Below are positions 32,631 through 41,192 of a stretch of DNA of 64,000 nt, piece by piece (the first letter of the stretch is position 1; the number at the start of each line of letters is the position of its first letter). Below the pieces are notes generated by a model. It made no database searches, was not told the origin of the DNA, and worked only from the letters and a program-made list of their open reading frames with translations. The DNA comes from Candidatus Wolframiiraptor sinensis. GTDB lineage: Archaea > Thermoproteota > Nitrososphaeria_A > Caldarchaeales > Wolframiiraptoraceae. The stretch is from positions 1-64,000 of the forward strand of contig JALNJX010000002.1 of NCBI GenBank assembly GCA_023268255.1, in the 5' to 3' direction. The translations under genes and the position numbers were made by a program.

Positions 32631-33923
32631 TTACAATAGTTCCATTTTATCAGCTATGCAATCGTAGATTGCTACAGGCTTCCAGTCATATCCTTCATCG
32701 GTTTTGACTAGGCTGACAGTCCAGTAACGCTCTCCAATTCTATCTCCATTCTCATCGAGCTTTATGTAACCGCTGACACCGTAGTAGACCTTGAGAACCT
32801 CCGGTATCGTAGATTTTATAGTCTCACCATCATATTTCCCAGTCATTAGTATTGATAACGCTATAACCCATATCGCGTCATAACTGTTATAGGAATATGG
32901 CTCTGGAGTCCTACCTATTCTATCTTTGACCCTCTTCAGCAGATTTATGTAGTTGTCGCCTATTGGTGCTGCTATCGGGCTTGAAAATCCAACGGTGGCC
33001 GCGAATTCTGCTGCTTTAGGATCTTCTTGCAGACCATATTCGAAAGCTGTTCCATCACTTCCGAACCACTTGACCCGCCAGAGCACATCATATTCCCTCG
33101 CTGAGTGGAAGAAAGTAACAGCCTCGCCGTAAGTTATCAGTACAACCATTATCTTTTCCGGTGAAATACCGCTTCCTACAAGTTTATTTACCTCGGATAC
33201 TAGGCTTGCAACTTCAGCTGAATAATCGGGAGCCGCCTCAGGAATCCTAAGATCGGCAGCGATTTCTATGCCTCTCTTCTTAGCATTCTCTTTGATCTCT
33301 GCCGCTAGACCATCTCCCCATGGGTTGGCCAGGTAAACCAGAATGATGTGAGTGACGCCGAGGCGCTCAGCATATGCTGGTGCAATCTTGCCTTGGTAAA
33401 CGTCCGTCGGAACAAATCTGTAGATATAGTCACCCGGCATGGCAACTCTCGGAGAGGTCGACGACTGACTAATCACTAGGATCTTGTTGGAATCAGCGAA
33501 CTCCTTTATTTTGAGTATCTCGCCGCTCGCCATCGGGCCCACAATCGCTTTGACGCCCTTGGCATGCAGGCTTATGAGTTTCTCCAGTGCCACCTCAGGT
33601 TTTGTCTCTGTGTCCTCGATGTAGACTCGCAACCTCCAACCTGCTCCGATTTTTTCTAAGAATGAGTTTACATCGGCAACAGCTAGCTCAACCGCAACTT
33701 TATTATTTTCTCCAAACTTTCCAAGAGGACCGCTTAAGGGTAATAGTGCTCCGATTGGGATTTCTCCGGAGAGCCCTCCTGCCGCGGCTGCTGGAACCGT
33801 TGTGGTTATCGTAGCTGGTGGAGGCGACACGTACGGCGTCACCAATACTCCCACTCCTATGCCGATTATCAGCATCACGACCGCTAAGACCACAGCTATA
33901 GCCCTGCTAACACCGCGCGCCAT
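32631..33923 (-). CDS. livK: ABC transporter substrate-binding protein (LivK-like)
   Basis: A 430-residue periplasmic-binding-protein-like receptor. An N-terminal membrane anchor (about residues 8-30) and a Pro/Thr linker (PPPATITTT) tether it outside the membrane, as usual in Thermoproteota. The two-lobed domain starts at IPIGALLPLSGPLGKFGE and contains VKAIVGPMASGE and SYDAIWVIA. Ligand could be branched-chain amino acids, amides or urea. GAGGTGAGGGG precedes the ATG and CTTATAAAC upstream is the TATA box. Confidence 0.93.
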   Translation of the reverse strand: MARGVSRAIAVVLAVVMLIIGIGVGVLVTPYVSPPPATITTTVPAAAAGGLSGEIPIGALLPLSGPLGKFGENNKVAVELAVADVNSFLEKIGAGWRLRVYIEDTETKPEVALEKLISLHAKGVKAIVGPMASGEILKIKEFADSNKILVISQSSTSPRVAMPGDYIYRFVPTDVYQGKIAPAYAERLGVTHIILVYLANPWGDGLAAEIKENAKKRGIEIAADLRIPEAAPDYSAEVASLVSEVNKLVGSGISPEKIMVVLITYGEAVTFFHSAREYDVLWRVKWFGSDGTAFEYGLQEDPKAAEFAATVGFSSPIAAPIGDNYINLLKRVKDRIGRTPEPYSYNSYDAIWVIALSILMTGKYDGETIKSTIPEVLKVYYGVSGYIKLDENGDRIGERYWTVSLVKTDEGYDWKPVAIYDCIADKMELL

Positions 33924-34066
33924 TTTCCCCTCACCTCTTTTTGCTAACTCGGTTCATGGATGTTTATAAGATTTTAAGGTGTCAATGCTTTTGAGGAGAC
34001 TTCGAGGGTTAGATCGCGACATCGTTAAAAGCCTGTTTAGAGCCGCTTAGAGGGGCGCGGTAGGGC
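33924..34066. promoter_or_regulatory. Divergent promoters of livKGF and livHM
   Basis: On the minus strand CTTATAAAC (about 33963-33971) lies 40-48 bp ahead of livK. On the plus strand GTTAAAAGCC (about 34024-34033) lies about 35 bp ahead of livH. The two halves of one transporter thus share a 143-bp control region. Confidence 0.55.
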
Positions 34067-34993
34067 ATGAGTATCCCGCTATTGAGGGACGCGATCGTAT
34101 TCGCCTCGATACTGACTATGCTGAGCACCGGCCTAACCCTGACCTACATGACCACGAAGGTTCCCAATTTCGCTCATGGAAACTTCGCCACCATAAACGC
34201 CTACTTCACTCTCATAATAGCCAAGCTCCTCAGCATCAATCCATATGTGGGAGTTGTGACGGGGTTCTTTCTGGGCGGCGCGATCTCCCTACTACTCTAT
34301 CTCCTAGTTCTGAAGCCTCTTCTCGATAGGGGAGCGAGCTACATCATACTCATGATAGCAACGATAGCATACGACATGATGCTGATATCGACAATCAACA
34401 TCATCGCCGATTACCTCAGCCGGGTCCACAAGATAACCTCTAGGCTCTTCCAGCTCAGGGAGTGGGGTCACGGCATCGAGATACTCGGCCAGCCATCGAT
34501 CTTCATCGTGGCCCCGACGCTGGCGGCCTTTCTAGTCATATCCCTCTACCTGTTCATGAATAAGACCAAGTTCGGCATCGCGATGCGAGCGGCAATAGAT
34601 AACCCATCGCTGGCCGAGACCATAGGGATAAACGTGAACTTGACGTACGCGGTCTCATGGTTCATATCCGGTGGGCTGGCCGGGGTTGGAGGCGCCCTGG
34701 CCCCGCTGCAGATGACCTGTAACACGGATACGGGCACGAGGCTCCTGATAAGTATCTTCGCGGCCAGCATAGTCGGGGGATTCACCAACATTTACGGCGC
34801 ATTTCTGGGCGGCTTCCTGATAGGCTTGGCGGAGGTTCTCGGGACGGGCTTTCTCGCGATAAACTTCGGCTCCTGGGTCGTTCCCTATCGGCCCATAATA
34901 CCACTAATACTCATGGCGCTAACTCTTCTCTTCGCGCCTCAGGGATTAACCGGCATCAGCTGGGCTAGGATATTCAGGGGGAGGGGGACGTGA
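34067..34993 (+). CDS. livH: ABC transporter permease (LivH-like)
   Basis: A 308-residue permease with about eight membrane helices. NFAHGNFATINAY near the N-terminus and GIAMRAAIDNPSLAETIGIN (the EAA-like loop contacting the ATPase) are typical of LivH. The segment ISGGLAGVGGALAPLQ is also family-specific. It forms the channel with LivM. Its stop overlaps the livM ATG. Confidence 0.94.
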   Translation: MSIPLLRDAIVFASILTMLSTGLTLTYMTTKVPNFAHGNFATINAYFTLIIAKLLSINPYVGVVTGFFLGGAISLLLYLLVLKPLLDRGASYIILMIATIAYDMMLISTINIIADYLSRVHKITSRLFQLREWGHGIEILGQPSIFIVAPTLAAFLVISLYLFMNKTKFGIAMRAAIDNPSLAETIGINVNLTYAVSWFISGGLAGVGGALAPLQMTCNTDTGTRLLISIFAASIVGGFTNIYGAFLGGFLIGLAEVLGTGFLAINFGSWVVPYRPIIPLILMALTLLFAPQGLTGISWARIFRGRGT

Positions 34994-36069
34994 TGGAGTT
35001 ATCCGCGATCTCGATCTTCCTAACAAACCTGATAACCCTGATTGGGTTATTCATCATAATCTCCCTAAGCCTGAATCTCGAGTACGGCTATGCTGGGATA
35101 CCGAATTTCGGCAAGCTCCTCGCGGTGGCCGGCGGCGCCTATTTCGTAGGGGCGGTCTCAGGGAGGATTCTTGCCCTCGCCTATGGGCAGCCCGCGGGCC
35201 TCGGCTACATAGAGAGGAACTTGGAGGTTGTCGGCCTCTTGAATAGCGCCATCTCATCCTCCCCACTCCAGTCCATAGGCTTCCTGATACTATCCATAGT
35301 GGGGGCGGCCTTCTTCGGCGGCTTACTGGGCTATGTGGCCTCCTACCCGGCGATAAGGCTTCGCGGGGATTATCTCGCGATAACCCTGCTGGCGATGGGC
35401 GAGATCTTCTGGGTTATAGGAGATAACTGGCAGCCCCTCATCGGAGGCTCGATGGGCGTCCGAATACCGGATCCATTTAGGTGGATTGGAAGCGAGTATA
35501 GGCCGCTGGCAATCCTGCTGACCGTGCTGATCACAGCAGTGATAATCTTCCTATACCTTGAATATCTGGGCAGATCCCCGCTCGGCAGGGTCTTGAAGGC
35601 CATGAGGGAGAATGAGCTCTCGGCAAGCGTTTACGGGAAGGATGTCGTCAAGCTGAGGACGAAGACCCTGATCGTGGGGTTCGCGATAGCGGCCATAAGC
35701 GGCGCGCTAAACTCCCTCTGGACCGTCAGCGTGTCGCCGAAGGACTTCGAGAGGGTCAGGCATACCTTCATGCCCTGGGTCATGGTCATAATCGGCGGCG
35801 CCGGAAACAATCTCGGAGCCGTGGTCGGGGCGATAATCTTCGTGACCCTCAGGGAGCTGATAGTATTCTACAAGTACTTCTTCGAGGCGATAATACCCTT
35901 CGACGTCGTCTGGCTGGAGTACCTCTTCATGGGCATAGCCCTGATAATAGTCCTGATGTACCGGCCGGAGGGCCTGATCCCCGAGAAGCCGACTAGAACC
36001 CTGAGCGAGAAGAAGATCCGGGAGATCGCGGCCAGGACGATCTCCGAGAAGCCTCATGCGAATTCTTGA
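34993..36069 (+). CDS. livM: ABC transporter permease (LivM-like)
   Basis: A 358-residue permease: SLNLEYGYAGIPNFGKLL at the start, YLAITLLAMGEIFW and GRVLKAMRENELSASVYGKD (coupling loop) in the middle, and WTVSVSPKDFERVRHTFMPW later. A cytoplasmic basic tail ends the protein. ATG 34993 overlaps the livH stop; GTG 34990 is possible. With livH it is the plus-strand half of the split liv locus. Confidence 0.93.
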   Translation: MELSAISIFLTNLITLIGLFIIISLSLNLEYGYAGIPNFGKLLAVAGGAYFVGAVSGRILALAYGQPAGLGYIERNLEVVGLLNSAISSSPLQSIGFLILSIVGAAFFGGLLGYVASYPAIRLRGDYLAITLLAMGEIFWVIGDNWQPLIGGSMGVRIPDPFRWIGSEYRPLAILLTVLITAVIIFLYLEYLGRSPLGRVLKAMRENELSASVYGKDVVKLRTKTLIVGFAIAAISGALNSLWTVSVSPKDFERVRHTFMPWVMVIIGGAGNNLGAVVGAIIFVTLRELIVFYKYFFEAIIPFDVVWLEYLFMGIALIIVLMYRPEGLIPEKPTRTLSEKKIREIAARTISEKPHANS

Positions 36070-36421
36070 AGCCGGCTCCTCCTAGGAAACTCCATGAGAC
36101 CTCGAAGCGCCCAAGCATGGCCAAGACCGGCCGGCAACTCCCAGATCCGACCTCAGTGCGCTATGAGCCTCCATGTCCTCTTCTTACTCAATTAAGCGCT
36201 CTTCTAATACCTCCTTGCATGCCAGCTGCCCAGTAGTTGATGCTCTCATGTCAGAGTAATCATGGCCCGCGAGAGGGCTCCTCCTTAGATACGGCGACCC
36301 ACCTCCATTGCTCAGATTTATATCCAGCTCGTGTATCGCCAATAATTGGCGAAAGAGGGTGGTGCCCCCTCCCCGGAACTCGAACGACTCCACCGCGAAT
36401 AACAACAGAGATAACGATAAT
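36070..36421. other. Intergenic stretch with promoter of the fusion gene
   Basis: No gene is supported in the first 240 bp. ATTTATATCC at 36316-36325 is a good TATA box. A palindrome at 36337-36351 covers the expected start site. The mRNA would then have an 80-nt leader before ATG 36422. Confidence 0.5.
36337..36351. promoter_or_regulatory. Palindrome over the likely start site of the fusion gene
   Basis: CGCCAAT-A-ATTGGCG has 7-bp perfect arms and begins 12 bp after the TATA box, where a repressor would block polymerase loading. It is a plausible operator; it could also form a small hairpin at the mRNA 5' end. Confidence 0.5.
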
Positions 36422-38389
36422 ATGAGGAAGTGTGGAAAGGTGCGGCCTACATCGCTGGGCCCTTTGAACGAGCTGGAGAGCCATGTTCCAAAGGACTGGT
36501 GGAAGCATATCTTCGACTCATTCTACCTCAAGACGGATGGGGACGTGGTGGACGACCCGGATATAACGAGAAAGGAGGTTGATATGATAATCGAGCTGCT
36601 GGGCTTGAAGCCCGAGGATAGGATACTGGATTTATGCTGCGGGCACGGGAGGCATTCGCTGGAGCTCGCCAGGAGGGGGTTCCTGAACGTCGAGGGGCTC
36701 GATATCTCGCATTACCTCATCAGGAGAGCTAAGGCTCAGGCGAGGAAGGAGGGGCTGCGGGTCAAGTTCAGGGTCGGCGACGCGAGGAAGCTCCCCTACC
36801 CGCCGGACTCCTTCGACACCGTGATATTGATGGGCAATAGCTTCGGATACTTCGATACGCCGAGCGAGGATTTGAGGGTTTTGAAGGAGGTTATGCGGGT
36901 CTTAAAGCCATGGGGCAAGATACTCATAGATGTCTCGGACGGCGAGTATCTGAGGCAAACCTACCAGAAGAGGTCTTGGGAATGGATCGATAAAAAGCTC
37001 TTCGTGTGCAGGGAGAGGTCATTATCCTCCGATAAGCAGAGGCTGATAACCCGCGAGATAATAACCGATGTTAATAGGGGCGTCGTCACGGAGAGATTCT
37101 ACGCGGTTAGACTGTATAATAGAGAGCTTCTCGAGGTTCTGCTGAGGAGCGCTGGATTCAGCGGTATAACCTTCCATGGAAGCCTGTCCCCGGAGTCCAA
37201 GAAGTCTCAGGATCTTGGGATGATGGAGAGGAGGATCGTGGTGACCGCGGTGGCTAAGAAGCCTTGGATCTCATCCCGTAAAAAGGTTGATGGCTCCAAG
37301 CTCGTGATCGCCGTTCTGCTGGGAGACCCCTCAAAGAGGGATCCCGTGAAGCCCGGTGGAGCCTTCGACGACGATGATATCTACACGATCAACGAGCTCA
37401 TGAAGGCTCTCAGCAAGCTCGAGGAATACGAATTCATCTACCTATTCAATCACGATACCCTCATTCAAGACCTAATCAAGTTCAAGCCGAGAATAGACTT
37501 CGTCTTCAATCTCTGCGATGAGGGGTTTGAGAATGATCCTAGAAAGGAGCTCCACATACCCGCGCTTCTCGAGATGCTGAAAATACCATACACGGGCGCC
37601 GGCCCCCAGTGCTTGGCCTACTGCTATGATAAGTCGCTTGTCAGGGGCGTAGCGAGGGAGATGGGGATACCCGTCCCCCGAGCCGTATTCATTATGCCCG
37701 AGGATAAGTCCTTCAACATACCATTCGGCTTCCCCGCGATAGTTAAGCCGAACTATGGTGACAGCAGCTTTGGCGTAACCCAGAGGAGCGTCGTCTATAA
37801 TGAGGAGCAGCTCATAGAAGCAGTATCAGAGCTGAGGGAGAAATTTGGATATGATAAGCCGATACTGGTGGAGGAGTTTCTGACGGGCAAGGACTTGACC
37901 GTGGGCATAATAGGTAATCCGCCGGAGGATTACATAGTGCTGCCGATAACGGAGGAAGATTACTCCGTCCTGCCCGAAGGGTTGCCGCCGATATGCGGCT
38001 ATGAGGCCAAATGGCTTCCGGACTCGCCATACTGGAACATAAGATCCGTTCCAGCGGATCTCCCCGAGGAGATCAGGGAGTTCATAATCGAGAAGAGCCT
38101 CCAGCTCTTCGTGAGGCTCGAGTGCAGGGATTATGCGAGATTCGACTGGAGGCTTGATTCCGAGGGATGCCCAAGGCTTCTCGAGGTGAATCCGAATCCC
38201 GGCTGGTGCTGGGACGGCCACCTCGCGAAAATGGCGAAGCACGCTGGAATGGATTACGCTGATATGCTTCGCGCGATCCTGAAAGCCGCCGAGAAGAGGC
38301 TGGGAATACAGCCGAGGGCCAGGATCGAGGTTCCCGCGAGCAGCGTTCTCCAGAACCCAGATCCGGAGTCTCGATCCTTACCCGAATAG
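36422..38389 (+). CDS. Methyltransferase fused to D-Ala-D-Ala-ligase-like ATP-grasp
   Basis: A 655-residue fusion. Residues about 55-280 are a class I SAM methyltransferase (RILDLCCGHGRHSLELA, then VEGLDIS and FDTVILMGNSFGYF). Residues about 293-640 are a Ddl-like ATP-grasp ligase: PYTGAGPQCLAYCYDKSL, PAIVKPNYGDSSFGV, ILVEEFLTGKDLTVGI and RLLEVNPNPGWCWDG with the metal-binding Glu/Asn. Ddl enzymes join amino acids with ATP, yet archaea lack peptidoglycan, so a methylated peptide-like product is a fair inference. Joined reading frame with no lesion, so fusion is real. ATG 36422 is chosen; an upstream extension to 36308 has no support. Confidence 0.85.
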   Translation: MRKCGKVRPTSLGPLNELESHVPKDWWKHIFDSFYLKTDGDVVDDPDITRKEVDMIIELLGLKPEDRILDLCCGHGRHSLELARRGFLNVEGLDISHYLIRRAKAQARKEGLRVKFRVGDARKLPYPPDSFDTVILMGNSFGYFDTPSEDLRVLKEVMRVLKPWGKILIDVSDGEYLRQTYQKRSWEWIDKKLFVCRERSLSSDKQRLITREIITDVNRGVVTERFYAVRLYNRELLEVLLRSAGFSGITFHGSLSPESKKSQDLGMMERRIVVTAVAKKPWISSRKKVDGSKLVIAVLLGDPSKRDPVKPGGAFDDDDIYTINELMKALSKLEEYEFIYLFNHDTLIQDLIKFKPRIDFVFNLCDEGFENDPRKELHIPALLEMLKIPYTGAGPQCLAYCYDKSLVRGVAREMGIPVPRAVFIMPEDKSFNIPFGFPAIVKPNYGDSSFGVTQRSVVYNEEQLIEAVSELREKFGYDKPILVEEFLTGKDLTVGIIGNPPEDYIVLPITEEDYSVLPEGLPPICGYEAKWLPDSPYWNIRSVPADLPEEIREFIIEKSLQLFVRLECRDYARFDWRLDSEGCPRLLEVNPNPGWCWDGHLAKMAKHAGMDYADMLRAILKAAEKRLGIQPRARIEVPASSVLQNPDPESRSLPE

Positions 38390-39670
38390 CTCCGAGATCG
38401 CCTTCTCGAACTCCTCCAAAGCCTTCTCCAAGTCAATTGTCTGGAGAGCTCCATCTCTGACTATTATCCTGCCGTCCACGATCACGTCTTTAACATCTGA
38501 TCCGGAGCCGCAGTAGGCTAGGGCCGTATAAGGATCTCTTATCGGCTGATATCTCACCTTGCGAGTATTTATCACGACTATGTCAGCCCTCTTCCCAATC
38601 TCTATGCTACCGATGAGGTGATCTAGGTTCAGGGCCTCGGCGCCGCCCCTAGTCGCAATCCTGACAGCGCTCTTGGCCGGGAGGCTGCTCGGATCCATGT
38701 ACTTGAGCTTCTGTAGAAGCGAGGCTATCTTCATATCCTGTATCATGTCGAGGGTGTTATTGCTTCCGGGGCCATCCGTTCCCAGGCCGACCCTTATTCC
38801 CATCCTCGTCATCTCCTCTATCCTGGCGGCGCCGGATGCGAGCTTCATGTTCGAGACAGGATTATACGCGATCGCGGCATCCCGCTCTCTAATTATCCTC
38901 AGATCCTCGTCATCGAGATGTATCGCGTGAGCTATCAAGACGTCTCTTTTCAGGAACCCTATCTCGTCTAGGGCCTTTATGGGCGTCTTGCCATGCTCCT
39001 TCACGAACTCGTCCACGGGCGGCTTCACCTCGGCCAGGTGGATGTGGATTCCCACCCCCAGCTTATCGGCCTCCTCCCTCACCCTGCGCAGGAACTCTAG
39101 GCTGCAGGAGTACTCGGCATGGGGCCCGAGCGCCGCCCAGATCATCCCCCTCCACCCATGATATCTTCTCGCGAACTCCGTGCCCCTTCTCAGGATCTCC
39201 TCCGAGGCTTTATCACTGAAGAGCTCCACCATGCCTTCCGAGAGAACCCCCCTTATCCCGACCTCGACCGCGGCCTCCGCGACCTGATCCATGTAAAAGT
39301 ACATGTCATTGAAGCACGTTACTCCGTTAAGCGCCATCTCGGCCGCGGCGATCTTTGCCCCGATCTTGACGTGCTCAGGCTTAAGCCTCGCCTCAACCGG
39401 CCAGACATATTCCTTGAGCCACTTTTCGAGCGGCTGATCCTCGAAGGCGTTCCTGAAGAGGGTCATGGGCGAATGCGTGTGGCAGTTCACGAACCCCGGC
39501 GTAACGATGCACCCGCGAGCATCTATCTCCTCCTCGCCGCGAACCTCATCCTTGCCTACGTATCTTATCTCGCCGCCCTCCATCCCTATCGAGCCGGGGC
39601 TTAGGACGCGCATATCACCATCCATGGTCAAGACTATGCCGTTGATCACGGCGAGTTCATACTTCTCCAT
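38378..39670 (-). CDS. mtaD: Amidohydrolase, methylthioadenosine/S-adenosylhomocysteine deaminase-like
   Basis: A 430-residue metal-dependent hydrolase: NCHTHSPMTLFRNA (first metal ligands), IHLAEVKPPVDEFV, LIAHAIHLDDED and GLGTDGPGSNN complete the zinc site. The family deaminates 5'-methylthioadenosine, S-adenosylhomocysteine or adenosine. It overlaps the 3' end of the methyltransferase fusion by 12 bp on the opposite strand. Together with the nucleoside phosphorylase at 41193 it points to recycling of SAM by-products. Confidence 0.88.
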   Translation of the reverse strand: MEKYELAVINGIVLTMDGDMRVLSPGSIGMEGGEIRYVGKDEVRGEEEIDARGCIVTPGFVNCHTHSPMTLFRNAFEDQPLEKWLKEYVWPVEARLKPEHVKIGAKIAAAEMALNGVTCFNDMYFYMDQVAEAAVEVGIRGVLSEGMVELFSDKASEEILRRGTEFARRYHGWRGMIWAALGPHAEYSCSLEFLRRVREEADKLGVGIHIHLAEVKPPVDEFVKEHGKTPIKALDEIGFLKRDVLIAHAIHLDDEDLRIIRERDAAIAYNPVSNMKLASGAARIEEMTRMGIRVGLGTDGPGSNNTLDMIQDMKIASLLQKLKYMDPSSLPAKSAVRIATRGGAEALNLDHLIGSIEIGKRADIVVINTRKVRYQPIRDPYTALAYCGSGSDVKDVIVDGRIIVRDGALQTIDLEKALEEFEKAISELFG

Positions 39671-39853
39671 AGGCTTGTAGATGATATCGCGAGAACCAGG
39701 AGATAAATCTTGTGAAGATTGTCGAGAAGAGGATGTTGTGGTCAGCCTGCCCGTCGCGTATCACAGGTCAACTTGGACGTTGCTCATCATCCCATACTGA
39801 TTCCGGGAAGCGGTTTATTAAATGGTTTCTCTAAGGTGGCTTGTGGTGGAGGT

Positions 39854-39985
39854 ATGCCGGTCTCGATCATAATCAGCTGCGGATGCGGATTCAAGACGAT
39901 GAAGCTCGAGGAGGCGGAGGAGCACGCGAAGCAGACGAGGCATGTTCTGAGGATCCAGGGCGTGGTGACGCCGTACTCGCGGTAG
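39854..39985 (+). CDS. Small C2H2-type zinc-finger protein
   Basis: A 43-residue protein starting MPVSIIISCGCGFKTMKLEE and continuing with a helix that ends EHAKQTRHVLRIQG. Two Cys in CGCGF and two His (EHAKQTRH) make a C2H2-like zinc site of the kind found in many short archaeal proteins. GGTGGAGGT directly precedes the ATG, and TTATTAAATGG about 30 bp upstream may be the TATA box. The ogg gene follows after 7 bp. A longer upstream reading from 39719 is unlikely. Confidence 0.7.
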   Translation: MPVSIIISCGCGFKTMKLEEAEEHAKQTRHVLRIQGVVTPYSR

Positions 39986-39992
39986 CTTTCCG

Positions 39993-40637
39993 GTGAAGCT
40001 CTTGGCGCTCGAGGAGCTGGCAGAAGACCTGAAAAAGCTGATGGCGAGGGAGGATGTGAGGCGCCTGGTCGAGGCTAGGATCAGGTCCTTCAAGGAGGTG
40101 CTTTCGAAGCCCGCCGAGGAGATTTTCAAGGAGGTGGCATTCTGCATACTTGCGGCGAACTTCACGGCATCCGGGAGCCTCAGGATAGTCGAGGAGCTCG
40201 GTGATAAGCTGCTGAGGCTCGGCGCCGATGGGCTTGCCCATGAGCTTAGGAGGCTGGGCCACAGGTATCCGGAAGCGCGGGCCAGGTATCTGGTGGAGGC
40301 GAGGGAGAGGCTTCCGGAGATTGTTGAGGTGTTAAGATCCGGGAGGGGTGAGCACGAGATCAGGGACTGGCTCGTGGAGAATGTTCGAGGCCTCGGGATG
40401 AAGGAGGCTAGCCATCTTCTCCGAAACATAGGCTACGAGAACATCGCGATAATAGATTTCCACGTGCTCAGGGTGCTGAGGAGATATGGCGTGATCGGCG
40501 AATTTAAGTCTCTTACGAGAAGGCGCTACCTCGAGATAGAGGGGATCTTGAGGGAGCTTGCGAGGAAGCTGGGAATAAGCTTGGCCGAGCTCGACCTCTA
40601 CCTATGGTACATGGATGCTGGAAGGATCGTGAAATGA
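39993..40637 (+). CDS. ogg: N-glycosylase/DNA lyase, archaeal Ogg2 type
   Basis: A 214-residue 8-oxoguanine glycosylase. The HhH segment NVRGLGMKEASHLLRNIG carries the catalytic Lys, and IAIIDFHVLR the catalytic Asp. The C-terminal YLWYMDAGRIVK is the Ogg2 family ending that reads the opposite base. The start appears to be GTG 39993, 7 bp after the zinc-finger gene. It is convergent with the ogt gene 6 bp away, giving a compact DNA-repair pair. Confidence 0.93.
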   Translation: MKLLALEELAEDLKKLMAREDVRRLVEARIRSFKEVLSKPAEEIFKEVAFCILAANFTASGSLRIVEELGDKLLRLGADGLAHELRRLGHRYPEARARYLVEARERLPEIVEVLRSGRGEHEIRDWLVENVRGLGMKEASHLLRNIGYENIAIIDFHVLRVLRRYGVIGEFKSLTRRRYLEIEGILRELARKLGISLAELDLYLWYMDAGRIVK

Positions 40638-40643
40638 GCCCCA

Positions 40644-41147
40644 TTATGGGAGCGCGCCCTCCAGCCTCAGCAGATGCTCCCTAATCTTCCTGCTGAAGCC
40701 GCTTCCAGCCACTCTTCCATCCTTTCTCACGATCCTGTGGCATGGTATTATTATCGCGATCGGGTTTCTCGCAAGAGCATTAGCGACGGCTCTCCAGGCT
40801 CTCGGCCTGCCAATCTCAGCGGCAACCCAACTATAGCTCCTAGTCTCGCCATATGGTATCTCCCTAACTTTAAGCAGGACCTTCCTCTCAAACTCGGGAC
40901 GCTCGAGCCGGAAAGGGTAATTGAAGCTTACACGCCTGCCCGAGAGATACTTCTTCAGGTCTTGGATCAGGTCTTGGAACTTCTCGAGATCCAGCTTGGG
41001 GCGAGGGCTATATGAGCTGACCTCCTCCTCGAGGTGCCTCAGGCTTTCATAGAATCCAACTCTGACGAGCTCATCCCCTATCCTCATGAAGCCTATCGTG
41101 AAGAAGCCCGCCTCCAGATACCCGTAGTATGCTTCTGGCACAACCAT
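40644..41147 (-). CDS. ogt: O6-alkylguanine-DNA alkyltransferase
   Basis: A 167-residue suicide repair protein. IIPCHRIV holds the acceptor Cys136; RAWRAVANALARNP forms the recognition helix with the Arg finger, and GRVAGSGF is the binding-pocket strand. It transfers methyl or larger alkyl groups from guanine O6 to itself. It shares a short divergent region (CTTAATATC near 41163) with the nucleoside phosphorylase gene. Confidence 0.95.
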   Translation of the reverse strand: MVVPEAYYGYLEAGFFTIGFMRIGDELVRVGFYESLRHLEEEVSSYSPRPKLDLEKFQDLIQDLKKYLSGRRVSFNYPFRLERPEFERKVLLKVREIPYGETRSYSWVAAEIGRPRAWRAVANALARNPIAIIIPCHRIVRKDGRVAGSGFSRKIREHLLRLEGALP

Positions 41148-41192
41148 TCCGGCGATGCAATCTTAATATCTGGTGGGCCTTCAGGGTTTCTC

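Noticed and set aside
36350-36420. Possible tRNA-like element on the minus strand (GTTCGAGTTC)
   Set aside because: No matching T stem or acceptor stem can be formed around it.
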